A DNA stretch of 64,000 bases from Vibrio sp. YMD68 (GTDB taxonomy: Bacteria; Pseudomonadota; Gammaproteobacteria; Enterobacterales; Vibrionaceae): contig NZ_CP124614.1 of the NCBI RefSeq assembly GCF_029958905.1, positions 1,364,001 through 1,428,000 on the forward strand, given 5' to 3'. Positions within the stretch are counted from its first letter, which is position 1; every line of letters begins with the position of its first letter. Both the position numbers and the translations under genes were made by a program. Shown piece by piece: positions 16,999-26,631 of the stretch. Under the pieces are notes generated by a model. That model worked only from the letters and a program-made list of their open reading frames with translations. It searched no databases and was not told the origin of the DNA.

Positions 16999-17997
16999 TT
17001 AGCCTCTGCTTGCTAGTTGCTGAACAAGATCGAATGCCCGACCAGAGTTCATCGCGGCGATCGCTTGTTGCGTGTTCTCTTTTAGATTTTCATGGCCAAA
17101 TAGGCGCATAAGTAACGCAACATTCACTGCAACAGCTCCGAGTTGGGCGTCGGTCCCTTTACCGGTCAAAATATTAGTGATAATAGCGCGATTCTCTTCT
17201 GGTGTTCCGCCTTTAATGGCTTCAAGAGGGTGACTTGTCACACCGAAATCTTCGGGCGTTAATGTGTATTGAATGATTTCACCTTCTTTGATCTCAGCCA
17301 CTGTGGTTGGGCCGTGAATAGCGACTTCATCAAGACCGCTTCCGTGTACCACTGCCGCACGCTTCATACCCATTTTTAACATGGTTTCAGCGATAGGAAG
17401 AACCAGCGCTTCGCTGTAAACACCCATCAGTTCTATATTCGGACGAGCAGGGTTAATCAGCGGGCCTAGAATATTGAAAATGGTGCGTGTTTTCAGCGTT
17501 TGTCGAATGGGCATGGCATGCTTAACACCCCCGTGGTATTGAGGGGCAAATAAGAACGCCACTCCGAGATCATCAACAGCCTTGCGAGTATCTTCCGCAC
17601 TCATGGCGAGATTGATACCGAAAGAGTCAAGAAGATCCGATGACCCTGATTTTGAAGAGACGCTACGGTTACCGTGCTTTGCCACTTTTAATCCACAGGC
17701 TGCGGCAACGAAGGCCGCGGTCGTCGAGATGTTAATTGTGTCGTGCCCATCGCCTCCGGTTCCAACTATGTCAGCAAAATCATAATCAGGGCGAGGGAAT
17801 GGGTTGGCATTAGCAAGTAACGCTTTAGCAGCACCGGCGATTTCTTCCGGCGTTTCGCCTTTAATTTTTAGGGCGGTGAGCGCCGCAGTCATTAAAATAG
17901 GGTCTAATTCGCCACGTATTATTACGTTAAATAGCTGTTGGCTTTCATCTTGAGTAAGTGATTGCTGCTCGTACAGCTTGTTAATGATCTTTTCCAT
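16999..17997 (-). CDS. trpD: Anthranilate phosphoribosyltransferase
   Basis: A 332-residue enzyme that transfers phosphoribose from PRPP to anthranilate. The PRPP-binding glycine loop ADIVGTGGDGHDTINIST and the KHGNRSVSSKSGSSDLLD segment are intact, as is LGPLINPARP. Unlike E. coli, where trpG and trpD are fused, they are separate here, 9 bases apart. The ATG at 17997 follows GGGAATTATC. Confidence 0.98.
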   Translation of the reverse strand: MEKIINKLYEQQSLTQDESQQLFNVIIRGELDPILMTAALTALKIKGETPEEIAGAAKALLANANPFPRPDYDFADIVGTGGDGHDTINISTTAAFVAAACGLKVAKHGNRSVSSKSGSSDLLDSFGINLAMSAEDTRKAVDDLGVAFLFAPQYHGGVKHAMPIRQTLKTRTIFNILGPLINPARPNIELMGVYSEALVLPIAETMLKMGMKRAAVVHGSGLDEVAIHGPTTVAEIKEGEIIQYTLTPEDFGVTSHPLEAIKGGTPEENRAIITNILTGKGTDAQLGAVAVNVALLMRLFGHENLKENTQQAIAAMNSGRAFDLVQQLASRG

Positions 17998-18006
17998 GAT
18001 AATTCC

Positions 18007-18654
18007 CTATTTTTCCATTCTTTCTAATTCGGATTCTTCAAGGTTAACGTCTTTTTCTAATGCCCATTCTATCGCGTTGGCAAGAAGCGTTGCACCATAA
18101 GTCGTCATAATTGATTCTGGGTGAAATTGGAACCCACACACTTTATCGAGTTCGTGAGCAACCGACATGACAAGGCCATCGACTTCAGCAGTGACGGTCA
18201 GCTCTTTGGTTACATGAGTAGCAACTAAAGAGTGGTAGCGTGCGATAGCCAAAGGAGAGGGTAAACCTTGGTAGATATCATGTTGCTGGTGATCCATCAT
18301 TGACACTTTACCGTGAATGATTTCTCCTGCGCCAGAGACTGTGCCACCGTAGGCTTCGACGATCGCTTGATGACCTAAGCAAATCCCAATCATTGGCACT
18401 TTCCCTTTGAGTAACTGAATTAACTCGGGCATACAACCTGCTTGTGAAGGCGCGCCAGGACCTGGGGAAAGCAACACAACAGGGTTGGTGAGTTTTGTGA
18501 TGGCTTCAACAATGACGTTAGCATCAATGTTGTTCCTATAAACCGTCACGGGATAACCGAGCGAGCGGAATTGATCCACTAGGTTGTAGGTAAATGAGTC
18601 AAAATTATCGATAAATACGATATCAGCGGATGAGGTGTTATTCGCGTGTGTCAT
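18007..18654 (-). CDS. trpG: Anthranilate synthase glutamine amidotransferase component
   Basis: A 215-residue class I glutamine amidotransferase that supplies ammonia to TrpE. The FIDNFDSFTYNLVDQF start, the nucleophile loop MIGICLGHQAIVEAYGG and the catalytic His-Glu in GFQFHPESIMT are all present. The frame extends 44 codons upstream into trpE, but the ATG at 18654 has AAGGAATAACGAC before it and starts 4 bases after the trpE stop. It is slightly longer than usual because of an MTHANNTSSA leader. Confidence 0.97.
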   Translation of the reverse strand: MTHANNTSSADIVFIDNFDSFTYNLVDQFRSLGYPVTVYRNNIDANVIVEAITKLTNPVVLLSPGPGAPSQAGCMPELIQLLKGKVPMIGICLGHQAIVEAYGGTVSGAGEIIHGKVSMMDHQQHDIYQGLPSPLAIARYHSLVATHVTKELTVTAEVDGLVMSVAHELDKVCGFQFHPESIMTTYGATLLANAIEWALEKDVNLEESELERMEK

Positions 18655-18658
18655 GTCG

Positions 18659-20224
18659 TTATTCCTTATGCGCAGCTTGAATGGCAGAAATAACCGCTTG
18701 AGCTTTTCCACGAGTTTCATCGGCTTCGGCTTGAGGGTCTGAATCAAAGACAACCCCAGCGCCCGCTTGCACTTGCGCGACGCCATTTTCTACGTATGCA
18801 GAACGAATTACGATACAGGTATCCAGCGTTCCCTCTCCAGTTAAGTACCCTACAGCGCCGCCATAACTGCCTCGTCTTGCTTTTTCTACGTCGCGAATGA
18901 GTTGCATCGCACGAATTTTTGGTGCGCCGGTTAAGGTGCCCATATTCATGCAAGCCTGGTAGGCATGGAGTGCATCTAAATCCCCACGTAATTGACCGAC
19001 AACGCGAGAGACCAAGTGCATCACATGGCTGTAGCGATCGACTTTAAGTAAGTCGGCAACATGGCGAGTGCCGGGCTCAGAGATTCGAGCGACGTCATTT
19101 CTTGCTAAATCGACCAACATCATATGCTCAGCGTTTTCTTTTTTATCGCTACGCAATTCAAGTTCAATGCGGCTGTCTAGGTCAAAGTCAATCTCTCCGT
19201 TCGGGCGCTTACCACGGTGGCGAGTGCCTGCGATCGGATAGATCTCCACTTGATTGGTCTCGGTTTCGTACTTCAAGGCACTTTCAGGAGACGCGCCAAA
19301 CAGAGTAAAAAGCTCATCCTGCATGTAGAACATATACGGGCTTGGATTACTCTGTTTCAGCTCTTTATAAGCGGCAAGAGGAGATGGGCATGGCAAGGTA
19401 AATCGGCGTGATGGAACCACCTGGAATACATCCCCTTTAACGACATAGTGTTTTAGGTCTCTTACCGTCTGACAAAAAACATCGTCAGAGATACTTGGAA
19501 CCACATCAACCTTAGCGAGCTTCTGAGCGCGAACCTCTGTTGGTGGTTGTTGGCACTGCGTCGTGATTTCTGTCAGTCGTTGCTCTAGCTGTGCCTTAAC
19601 CTTTGGATCTTGGCTAAAATTACTGGCGTGAAGGTGACCTTGCTCGGTTTGATGATCGAAGCGCAATAAGGTTTCGGCGACATAAAAAACATAGTCAGGA
19701 CATTGGTTAGTGCTTTCTGCCTCACCTAACGGCTCGAAATTTGCGACTAAGTCATAAGCAAACAGGCCGGCCAAAAACAGTTCTAACTTTTCGTCTGGGT
19801 TTGTTTTATAGCTATGCTGTACAAGGCGAAGGGCATCAAATGAAGAAGACTCCCTAAGGCGAGAATCTTCATCTAATGTGTCGCATGCCGATGAGAATGT
19901 CAGTACCAGCTGATTTTCAGTGAATTCAGAGTGAATCTCTGGGTTCACATTGGCGTGAATATGTTTGATTAAGCTGCAACCATTTTCCGTGAGCGCCTGG
20001 TAGGTAACTTGATGCCCGTAACAGATAATTCTGACCGCAGAATCGATCAAAAGCATACTTTTAAGGTTCTGTTTTGAGTCAATTTCAGCGGATTCAAGCA
20101 ATAAACTGTCTCGCTTATTTTCACACAGAGAATGAAATAGCTGAGTGGGGTCTTGAGCGTATGGGACGGCGGTATTGATGGTTTCAATACTTCCCAACTG
20201 TTTAATATTTATGGTCTTGTTCAC
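18659..20224 (-). CDS. trpE: Anthranilate synthase component I
   Basis: A 521-residue chorismate-utilising enzyme (E. coli TrpE has 520) that commits chorismate to tryptophan. The LLLESAEIDSK segment near residue 40 carries the tryptophan feedback site of this family, and the catalytic core shows FGASPESALKYE, IAGTRHRGKRPNG, LVDLARNDVARIS and GAPKIRAMQLI. I chose a GTG start at 20224 because AAGGAAG lies just upstream and the protein length then fits; the open frame runs 16 codons further. It is the first structural gene of the trp operon, 181 bases after the leader peptide stop. Confidence 0.97.
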   Translation of the reverse strand: MNKTINIKQLGSIETINTAVPYAQDPTQLFHSLCENKRDSLLLESAEIDSKQNLKSMLLIDSAVRIICYGHQVTYQALTENGCSLIKHIHANVNPEIHSEFTENQLVLTFSSACDTLDEDSRLRESSSFDALRLVQHSYKTNPDEKLELFLAGLFAYDLVANFEPLGEAESTNQCPDYVFYVAETLLRFDHQTEQGHLHASNFSQDPKVKAQLEQRLTEITTQCQQPPTEVRAQKLAKVDVVPSISDDVFCQTVRDLKHYVVKGDVFQVVPSRRFTLPCPSPLAAYKELKQSNPSPYMFYMQDELFTLFGASPESALKYETETNQVEIYPIAGTRHRGKRPNGEIDFDLDSRIELELRSDKKENAEHMMLVDLARNDVARISEPGTRHVADLLKVDRYSHVMHLVSRVVGQLRGDLDALHAYQACMNMGTLTGAPKIRAMQLIRDVEKARRGSYGGAVGYLTGEGTLDTCIVIRSAYVENGVAQVQAGAGVVFDSDPQAEADETRGKAQAVISAIQAAHKE

Positions 20225-20349
20225 AAGACTTCCTTCTAGTTTTTTGTATCTGCTTATCGTACATACTCGCACAAACTACCTAGACTCCCAATGAACAATA
20301 TGCCTTATTTGATGAATTGTTCAGCGGTTGAGTGTGAGCGCGTCGACAA

Positions 20350-20379
20350 AATAAAAAAGCCCGCTAATTTTAGCGGGCT
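20350..20379 (-). terminator. trp operon attenuator
   Basis: On the minus strand AGCCCGCTA, a 4-base loop and TAGCGGGCT form a 9-bp GC-rich stem followed by TTTTTTATTTT. It lies between the trpL stop and trpE, where the 3:4 attenuator hairpin is expected. Confidence 0.92.
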
Positions 20380-20405
20380 ATAGTGAAACAATCTGGCTTG
20401 TTTTT

Positions 20406-20510
20406 TTACACGTTTACCCACTTAGAATATGTCCAAGTACGCCACCAACAAATGTCAGCACAAAGTACAGAAACTTTATCTTTATTCGTTAGGTTAAATT
20501 CTTGTAACAT
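20406..20510 (-). CDS. trpL: trp operon leader peptide
   Basis: A 34-residue ORF, ATG at 20510 to TAA at 20406, located between the trp promoter and the attenuator. It contains four Trp codons near its end: an adjacent pair in CWWRTW, plus single ones in RTWTYSKWV. A ribosome stalled at these codons would block the early hairpin and allow read-through, the classical attenuation mechanism. The ribosome binding site is a modest AAGG 7 bases upstream. The peptide is longer than that of E. coli (14 residues), as in other vibrios. Confidence 0.93.
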   Translation of the reverse strand: MLQEFNLTNKDKVSVLCADICWWRTWTYSKWVNV

Positions 20511-20541
20511 AGTAGGCCTTATCGGATATGCTTGTATTTGT

Positions 20542-20575
20542 GTACTAGTTAACTAGTATGCGAAGAAAAAGTCAA
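20542..20575 (-). promoter_or_regulatory. trp promoter with TrpR operator
   Basis: On the minus strand the -35 is TTGACT (20570-20575), the spacer is exactly 17 bases, and the -10 is TTAACT (20547-20552). The -10 is embedded in the palindrome GTACTAGTTAACTAGTAT (20542-20559), which contains the full CTAGTTAACTAG core of the E. coli trp operator at the same place. TrpR binding would directly block the promoter. Confidence 0.95.
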
Positions 20576-20592
20576 CCAAAACGAATGAAAAA

Positions 20593-21468
20593 ATGAAAAT
20601 AGATCTACACTGTCACACAACCGCTTCAGACGGCAGGCTGACCCCGCAAGAACTTGTAGAAAGGGCGGTGAACTTTGACGTAAAAGTGTTAGCGATAACC
20701 GATCATGATACGTTAGATGGGATCAGTGTAGCCAAGGCGCACATTGAAGCAAATGCGTTAGACCTTGAGCTCATTACTGGTATTGAGTTCTCTACGGTAT
20801 GGCAAAATAAAGATATCCATATTGTTGGGCTGAATATCGACACCAATGATGATGCTGTACTCGCGTTAATTAACCAACAAAAGTTACATCGTCACGAAAG
20901 AGCAAAACTGATTGCCCACCGATTAGAGAAATCAACAAGGGACGGTGTTTTTTCCGAAGTACAGGATATCGCAGGGGATGCGCCCATTACTCGCGCACAC
21001 TTCGCCAAATGGTTGGTTGATAACGGCTATGCTAAAACAATGCAGCAAGTGTTTAAAAAATACCTAACTCGCAATAACCCAGGGTATGTGCCACCTAATT
21101 GGTGCTCTATGAAAGATGCGGTGGATGCGATACACAGTGCGGGAGGGCTCGCAGTATTGGCTCATCCGGGGCGCTATAACCTGACAGCCAAATGGATAAA
21201 GCGTTTATTGGCGGCCTTTACCGAAGCTGGGGGCGATGCGATGGAAATAGCGCTTCCTCAACAAGCGCAACAAGAAAGACGCACACTTGCTGATTATGCG
21301 ATACAATACAAACTATTAGCCTCTCAAGGCAGTGACTTTCATTATCCTTCTCCGTGGACAGAGTTAGGAAGAAACCTCTGGTTGCCTTCTGGCGTTGAAC
21401 CAGTTTGGAAAGATTGGACGTTGAGATCATCAAATACCACGAATAATGAAGATGATCTCACGGTATAG
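20593..21468 (+). CDS. rnm: PHP-domain phosphoesterase, RNase AM / YciV (TrpH)
   Basis: A 291-residue PHP-superfamily phosphoesterase. The metal ligands are seen in [18 protein letters not shown] (His6, His8), [11 protein letters not shown], the [10 protein letters not shown] block and GSDFHYP. E. coli YciV (RNase AM) is a 5'-3' exonuclease that trims 23S, 16S and 5S rRNA 5' ends and also acts on nucleotide 3',5'-bisphosphates. It is divergent from the trp operon and its start is 18 bases from the trp -35, so the two promoters are interleaved. Followed by yciO after 30 bases, the same order as in E. coli. Confidence 0.93.
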   Translation: MKIDLHCHTTASDGRLTPQELVERAVNFDVKVLAITDHDTLDGISVAKAHIEANALDLELITGIEFSTVWQNKDIHIVGLNIDTNDDAVLALINQQKLHRHERAKLIAHRLEKSTRDGVFSEVQDIAGDAPITRAHFAKWLVDNGYAKTMQQVFKKYLTRNNPGYVPPNWCSMKDAVDAIHSAGGLAVLAHPGRYNLTAKWIKRLLAAFTEAGGDAMEIALPQQAQQERRTLADYAIQYKLLASQGSDFHYPSPWTELGRNLWLPSGVEPVWKDWTLRSSNTTNNEDDLTV

Positions 21469-21498
21469 AGTCGCGAGACTCGATAATGAGGAATAACA

Positions 21499-22119
21499 AT
21501 GAGCCAGTTCTTTTATGTACACCCTGACAATCCGCAGGCTCGCTTGATTAATCAAGCAGTCGCAATCATACGCAATGGCGGTGTTGTGATTTATCCGACC
21601 GATTCAGGCTACGCGCTAGGTTGTCAGCTTGAAAATAAACAAGCGTTAGAGAGAATTTGTCAGATACGTAAGCTAGACAGTAAGCATAATTTCACGCTTT
21701 TATGTCGAGACCTTTCTGAAATAGCACTGTACGCAAGAGTTGATAATACAGCTTTCCGTTTGCTAAAAGCGAATACACCAGGTCCCTATACGTTTATCTT
21801 CAAAGGGACAAAAGAAGTGCCTCGACGTCTGATGAATGCCAAACGTAAAACCATTGGTATTCGTATTCCTGATAATAAAATCGCACTGGATCTATTAGAA
21901 GCTTTAGGCGAACCGCTGATGTCGACGTCTCTCATCTTGCCGGGTAATGATCACACCGAATCGGATCCGGAAGATATTCGAGATCAGTTAGAGCATGCCG
22001 TCGATTGTATTTTAAATGGGGGTTACTTAGGCGAGCAACCCACAACGGTGATTGATTTTAGTGAAGATGATGCGGTTGTAGCCCGTATAGGTTCAGGAGA
22101 TCCATCTCCATTTGAATAA
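21499..22119 (+). CDS. yciO: YciO, Sua5/YrdC/YciO-family protein
   Basis: A 206-residue protein, identical in length to E. coli YciO, with the Sua5/YrdC fold: VVIYPTDSGYALGCQLEN, the GPYTFIFKGTKEVPRRLM block and IGIRIPDNKI. Family members YrdC and Sua5 make threonylcarbamoyl-AMP for tRNA t6A; YciO itself is a weak or alternative enzyme whose role is unsettled. GAGGAA lies at a suitable distance before the ATG. It is probably co-transcribed with rnm. Confidence 0.92.
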   Translation: MSQFFYVHPDNPQARLINQAVAIIRNGGVVIYPTDSGYALGCQLENKQALERICQIRKLDSKHNFTLLCRDLSEIALYARVDNTAFRLLKANTPGPYTFIFKGTKEVPRRLMNAKRKTIGIRIPDNKIALDLLEALGEPLMSTSLILPGNDHTESDPEDIRDQLEHAVDCILNGGYLGEQPTTVIDFSEDDAVVARIGSGDPSPFE

Positions 22120-22230
22120 CCAAAAAATGATGCTTTTCAGATGATAATTTGAGATACTGCGCGGCCGCGATTTTTGGTCGCACAATTATTCTTTCGACGT
22201 CTGTGAAGACGACAATTACTAGGTAAAAAA

Positions 22231-23178
22231 ATGAGCGAAAAACTACAGAAGGTTTTAGCACGCGCAGGGCATGGCTCACGTCGTGAACTTGAAACGTTAA
22301 TTAAATCTGGCCGTGTCAGTGTCAACGGAGTAGTAGCAAAACTGGGTGAACGCCTAGAAGATGAAAGTGCTGTTATTCGTATCGATGGACACACGGTCTC
22401 TGCTAAAGTTTCTGAAGAAGTGGTTTGTCGTGTTCTCGCCTATTACAAACCTGAAGGTGAGTTGTGTACTCGCAATGATCCTGAGGGGCGCAGAACCGTC
22501 TTTGACCGCTTGCCTAAAATTCGTGGTTCACGTTGGATTTCTGTTGGCCGTTTGGATGCCAATACGTCTGGTTTGCTTTTATTCACCACTGATGGTGAGC
22601 TTGCAAACCGTTTGATGCACCCTAGCCGTCAAGTAGAACGTGAGTATTTGGTTCGAGTTTTTGGTGAAGTTAACGAAGAAAAAGTAAGAAACCTTGTTCG
22701 CGGCGTTAAGCTTGAAGATGGTATGGCTCGATTTGAAGATGTCGTTTATGCGGGTGGGGAAGGTATGAACCATACTTTCTACGTAGCAATCAACGAAGGC
22801 CGTAACCGCGAAGTTCGTCGTTTATGGGAATCTCAAGATACGACGGTAAGCCGCCTTAAGCGTGTGCGTTACGGCGACATCTATTTAGATAAAAAACTGC
22901 CTCGTGGTGGTTGGGCTGAGCTTGATCTTACCCAGGTGAATTACCTTAGAACTCTGGTTGAATTAGGCCCAGAAAAGAACACGATGCTTGATGAGTCTAA
23001 AGACAATACATCACGTAAACGTGAACGTTCTCGTAGTCAAAAAATTCGTCGTGCGGTTAAGCGTCACGAAGAGCGAGTAAGTACGCCAAAAGGTCGCAGC
23101 AATAACCCGTCTCGCGGTAAAAAGCCAACTAAGAAGTCGGCAGGTGAACCGGGCGCACGCAATAAAAGTCGACGTTAA
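22231..23178 (+). CDS. rluB: 23S rRNA pseudouridine(2605) synthase RluB
   Basis: A 315-residue pseudouridine synthase of the RsuA family. An N-terminal S4 RNA-binding domain (about 1-60: [18 protein letters not shown]) is followed by the catalytic domain with Asp109 in [20 protein letters not shown] and the [13 protein letters not shown] block. The last 60 residues are a very basic Arg/Lys/Ser tail ([20 protein letters not shown] and beyond), typical of RluB. It follows yciO at 111 bases, as in E. coli, and ends in a terminator. Confidence 0.95.
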   Translation: MSEKLQKVLARAGHGSRRELETLIKSGRVSVNGVVAKLGERLEDESAVIRIDGHTVSAKVSEEVVCRVLAYYKPEGELCTRNDPEGRRTVFDRLPKIRGSRWISVGRLDANTSGLLLFTTDGELANRLMHPSRQVEREYLVRVFGEVNEEKVRNLVRGVKLEDGMARFEDVVYAGGEGMNHTFYVAINEGRNREVRRLWESQDTTVSRLKRVRYGDIYLDKKLPRGGWAELDLTQVNYLRTLVELGPEKNTMLDESKDNTSRKRERSRSQKIRRAVKRHEERVSTPKGRSNNPSRGKKPTKKSAGEPGARNKSRR

Positions 23179-23212
23179 ATAAGCGTTTATTGCCACACAA
23201 CACTGTTTTGAT

Positions 23213-23238
23213 AAGCTGATAGTTCTCTATCAGCTTTT
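23213..23238 (+). terminator. Terminator after rluB
   Basis: AAGCTGATAG, loop TTCT, CTATCAGCTT: a perfect 10-bp stem followed by a run of T. Confidence 0.9.
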
Positions 23239-23448
23239 TTTATATCTGTAATGTTGAATTTCAAATACAACCTTTGTCCATTGTTTGTGTCTTATCGTAA
23301 TTGTGGTGTGTTTCTCAATTGATTTTCAAATTTTGGCCATCCAAACTGGACGCTTTATATAATTAATCAATAAGTTGGCAATGAAGCGGTATGTGCTAAG
23401 GTTATAGCATACTTATTTTCAATATCGCACGTTATTCAGAGAAGTGTT

Positions 23449-24840
23449 ATGCCCAATAAGCCCACGGAACAAGTCATGGACAGCTCGCTATTGAGCAAGG
23501 TATTTGAACACCTAGATCAAGCGGTTATCATCGCCTCTTTGGATAGAAGGATCCTTACTATCAATCGAGCAGCAAGTGATCTTTTTGGATATTCTCTCGA
23601 TGAGGTCATCAATCAAAGTGCGGAAATCTTATACCCAAATCGTGAAGAATATTTACGGTTGGGTGATTCTCGCTACAACCCAGAGATGAACACGTCAGAA
23701 TCTTCGATACTCGTTGACTACCAAACCAAATTTGGAAATGGATTCATTGGAAAAACCTCTGGCGGAGTCATCAAAGATGAACAAGGAAATAACCTTCTCA
23801 TTGTGTCAATGATATCGGATGAGTCGGCCTCGCTAGCGGCTGAAGAAGCGCTTAATAAACTTCATTCGATCACTTCTTCTCGGCAATTGGATTTTCAACA
23901 ATGCGTTCACGCCATCCTCCAATTAGGGATAGACTTGTTTGGCTTACCTATCGCAATATTCAGCCAAATTGATGGTAACAAATACGTCATCAAACAAGCG
24001 ATTCACCCAGAAGATGGATTAGAAACCGGCATGAGCTTTGAGCTTTCAGGAACGTATTGCAGTCACGTTTATAAAGCCAATGAAGTGCAAGGGTTTAACC
24101 ATGTTTCGAAAAGTGAAATCGCGACACACCCATGTTTTGTGGCGTTTGGTTTAGAGTCTTACCTCGGAGCACCCATATTTGTAGATGGGGAACGTTTTGG
24201 TACTTTGAACTTTTCAAGCCCAACCCCTTGCCGTCCCTTTATCCGCCAGGATTTTGAGTTAGTGAAATTGTTCTCGAACTGGGTAGGTCATGAAATTGCG
24301 AGGGAAAACGATTTACGCGCTTTAGAAGAAGTCAGTCAGAAAATGGAGTCTATTGCGAATACGGATGTACTCACGCAGCTGCCTAATCGACGATTTTCAG
24401 AAATCAGACTGCTAGAGCTCATCGAGCATTCTCAGTGTCATGGCAATCATCTTTCGGTCGCTATCATCGATTTTGACCATTTTAAAGATATTAACGATAC
24501 CTACGGGCATTTAGTGGGTGATAAGGTGCTGCAATTATTTGGCGAAATAGCCCGTTCATTCAGTAGGAAAACCGATTTTATTGGGCGCTGGGGTGGAGAA
24601 GAGTTCATTGCTGTGTATTCATCGACAGATACTCAAGCCGCTTCCAAAGTTTTGCAACGCATTATGTCCCAGCTTAAAAATTCTAATCTAGATGCCTTGC
24701 AGGCAGGACTGAAGCTAACAGTCAGCATTGGCCTAACGTCATTAAGAGTAGGTGATGATATTGATGTCATGTTAACCAGAGCCGATAATCTTTTATACAA
24801 AGCGAAAGATGATGGCAGAAATCAGATCCAACATGATTAA
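23449..24840 (+). CDS. PAS-GAF-GGDEF diguanylate cyclase
   Basis: A 463-residue cytoplasmic protein. Residues about 12-130 form a PAS domain (FEHLDQAVIIASLDRRILTI), about 150-290 a GAF domain (FQQCVHAILQLGIDLFGLP to VGHEIARE), and about 305-462 a GGDEF domain with FDHFKDINDTYGH and the active-site loop RWGGEEF (residues 382-386). An RxxD inhibitory site (RKTD, 373-376) sits the usual five residues before GGEEF, so product feedback is likely. It should make cyclic di-GMP. There is no membrane segment and no partner gene; the signal sensed is unknown. Confidence 0.93.
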   Translation: MPNKPTEQVMDSSLLSKVFEHLDQAVIIASLDRRILTINRAASDLFGYSLDEVINQSAEILYPNREEYLRLGDSRYNPEMNTSESSILVDYQTKFGNGFIGKTSGGVIKDEQGNNLLIVSMISDESASLAAEEALNKLHSITSSRQLDFQQCVHAILQLGIDLFGLPIAIFSQIDGNKYVIKQAIHPEDGLETGMSFELSGTYCSHVYKANEVQGFNHVSKSEIATHPCFVAFGLESYLGAPIFVDGERFGTLNFSSPTPCRPFIRQDFELVKLFSNWVGHEIARENDLRALEEVSQKMESIANTDVLTQLPNRRFSEIRLLELIEHSQCHGNHLSVAIIDFDHFKDINDTYGHLVGDKVLQLFGEIARSFSRKTDFIGRWGGEEFIAVYSSTDTQAASKVLQRIMSQLKNSNLDALQAGLKLTVSIGLTSLRVGDDIDVMLTRADNLLYKAKDDGRNQIQHD

Positions 24841-24855
24841 AATGCTGCTAGAAAA

Positions 24856-24880
24856 AGCGAGCCACATAGGCTCGCTCTTT
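24856..24880. terminator. Bidirectional terminator between GGDEF gene and cydC
   Basis: AGCGAGCC, loop ACATA, GGCTCGCT, with A residues before and T residues after; the stem is perfect over 8 bp and serves convergent genes. Confidence 0.82.
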
Positions 24881-24909
24881 AAGGTTTACTCATAGTGGTT
24901 GATCGAGCG

Positions 24910-26631
24910 CTAGAGTGTTTGAGTCAGCTTGAAGTAACGTCCGCGCTGCTCTAATAACGTTTGATGACTGCCTACTTCAACGATTTCTCCTTGCTCAACC
25001 AAGCAAACTCTATCCATCTTATGTAAATTAACGAGCCTATGGGTAACAAACAGCACCGTCTTACCAACAAAATGCGATTCGAGTAAGTCCATTACTTGTT
25101 GTTCTGTTTGCTTATCTAGCCCTTCGGTGGGCTCATCCAGTAGTAGAATGGGTGCATTATGTAAAATAGCACGAGCGATACCGATTCTACGTTTCTCACC
25201 ACCAGAAAGTTGTCGTCCACCGTCACCGAGCCAAGCATCCAGCCCTAAGTCTTCCAGCAACTTATCTAACTGTACTTGGTTTAGTACGTTCGACAGAGTG
25301 TCATCATCGGCGGATGGATTGGCCATGAGAAGATTGTCTCTAAGTGTGCCATTCAGGATGTCGACTCGCTGACTGACTACCGAAATAGAAGATCGTAATT
25401 GGCTTTCGTTCCATTGAGTGAGGGGGAGCCCAGCGATAGAAATATGGCCTTGCTTAGGATCCCAGTAGCGATTTAGCAGCTGTAGCAAGGTAGATTTACC
25501 GGAGCCTGTTTGGCCGACAATCGCGATTCGCTCATTACTCGCGATATCGAGATTGATGTTATTCAACACCGCTTGTTCACTACCTGGGTATTGAAAGCTG
25601 ATCGATTGAAACTGAATAGAGTAGGCATCGGGTAGAGCCTGTTTTTCTGAGGAAAAGACAACGTCAGGCTCAGAGAGTGTCACTTCATTAAGACGTCTTG
25701 CCGAGGTGAGTGTTTGACCTAAGTGCTGAAACGCGCCCGCTATAGGCATAAGTAGCTCAAAGCTTGCCATTGTGGCAAACGCTACCAATGCAATGAATGG
25801 GTCGGGTGGATTGCCTCCTACACCATCCGCAGATAGCCAGACAACCAACACCAACGTCCAACCGCTGGCAAGCATGAGAGCCGCCTGAGCAAGCCCTGCG
25901 AAATGTGCGTTGAAAAACTGGTTCCGAATCAATTTATCTTGAGCGCTTAAAATAGCGTTGCGATATTTTTCCTCAGCACCAAATAAAGTGAGTTCACTAT
26001 AGCCTTCAATCCAATCGAGAGTCGCGATACGAAGGGTTGCTTTGTTTTGGGTGAGTTCTTGCCCATTCTGCTTCCCGAGCTTGTAAAAAAGAATTGGCCA
26101 GGTGCACAGCAGTAAAAGCAGAATTGAGCCGAGCGTCAGCCCTAAAGTCAGATCAAACCAGCTTAAGAAAGCGGTGAGCGCTGCGATACCAAAAATGCCC
26201 ACAACCACAGGGCTGATTAAACGCAGGTACACGTGGTCCATTGCATCGACATCGGAAACCAGACGATTCAATAAATCAGCGTCGCGAATGGCGGATATTT
26301 TTCCAGGTATAAGAGGTGCGAGCTTCTTGAAAAAGAAAATACGCAAATCAGTCAACAGCTTAAATGTCGCATTATGACTGACGACCCTTTCCCCCCAACG
26401 CCCAGCGGTTCGGCTCATTGCAAAGCCCCGCACAAAGGCACCGGGTAACATGTAGTTAAAGGTTTCGCGAGCAACGGTTAACCCCGCGACAGCAGCCGCA
26501 GACAAAAACCACCCAGAGAGAGTCAGTAGTCCGATAGAAGCAAAAATAGTGGCAAAAGCCAGCACCATTCCAAGAGATAGCCCAAACCAGTGCTTTTTAT
26601 AAAGTTTCAAATAAGGAAGAAGATCACGCAT
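24910..26631 (-). CDS. cydC: Thiol/haem-active ABC exporter subunit CydC
   Basis: A 573-residue half-transporter: six membrane helices in residues 1 to about 310, then an ATPase domain with Walker A GQTGSGKS (373-380), the signature LSGGEKRRIGIARAIL and Walker B ILLLDEPTEGLD. With CydD it forms the inner-membrane exporter needed for assembly of cytochrome bd oxidase, reported to export cysteine and glutathione and to bind haem. It overlaps the end of cydD by 8 bases, implying coupled translation. Confidence 0.96.
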   Translation of the reverse strand: MRDLLPYLKLYKKHWFGLSLGMVLAFATIFASIGLLTLSGWFLSAAAVAGLTVARETFNYMLPGAFVRGFAMSRTAGRWGERVVSHNATFKLLTDLRIFFFKKLAPLIPGKISAIRDADLLNRLVSDVDAMDHVYLRLISPVVVGIFGIAALTAFLSWFDLTLGLTLGSILLLLLCTWPILFYKLGKQNGQELTQNKATLRIATLDWIEGYSELTLFGAEEKYRNAILSAQDKLIRNQFFNAHFAGLAQAALMLASGWTLVLVVWLSADGVGGNPPDPFIALVAFATMASFELLMPIAGAFQHLGQTLTSARRLNEVTLSEPDVVFSSEKQALPDAYSIQFQSISFQYPGSEQAVLNNINLDIASNERIAIVGQTGSGKSTLLQLLNRYWDPKQGHISIAGLPLTQWNESQLRSSISVVSQRVDILNGTLRDNLLMANPSADDDTLSNVLNQVQLDKLLEDLGLDAWLGDGGRQLSGGEKRRIGIARAILHNAPILLLDEPTEGLDKQTEQQVMDLLESHFVGKTVLFVTHRLVNLHKMDRVCLVEQGEIVEVGSHQTLLEQRGRYFKLTQTL

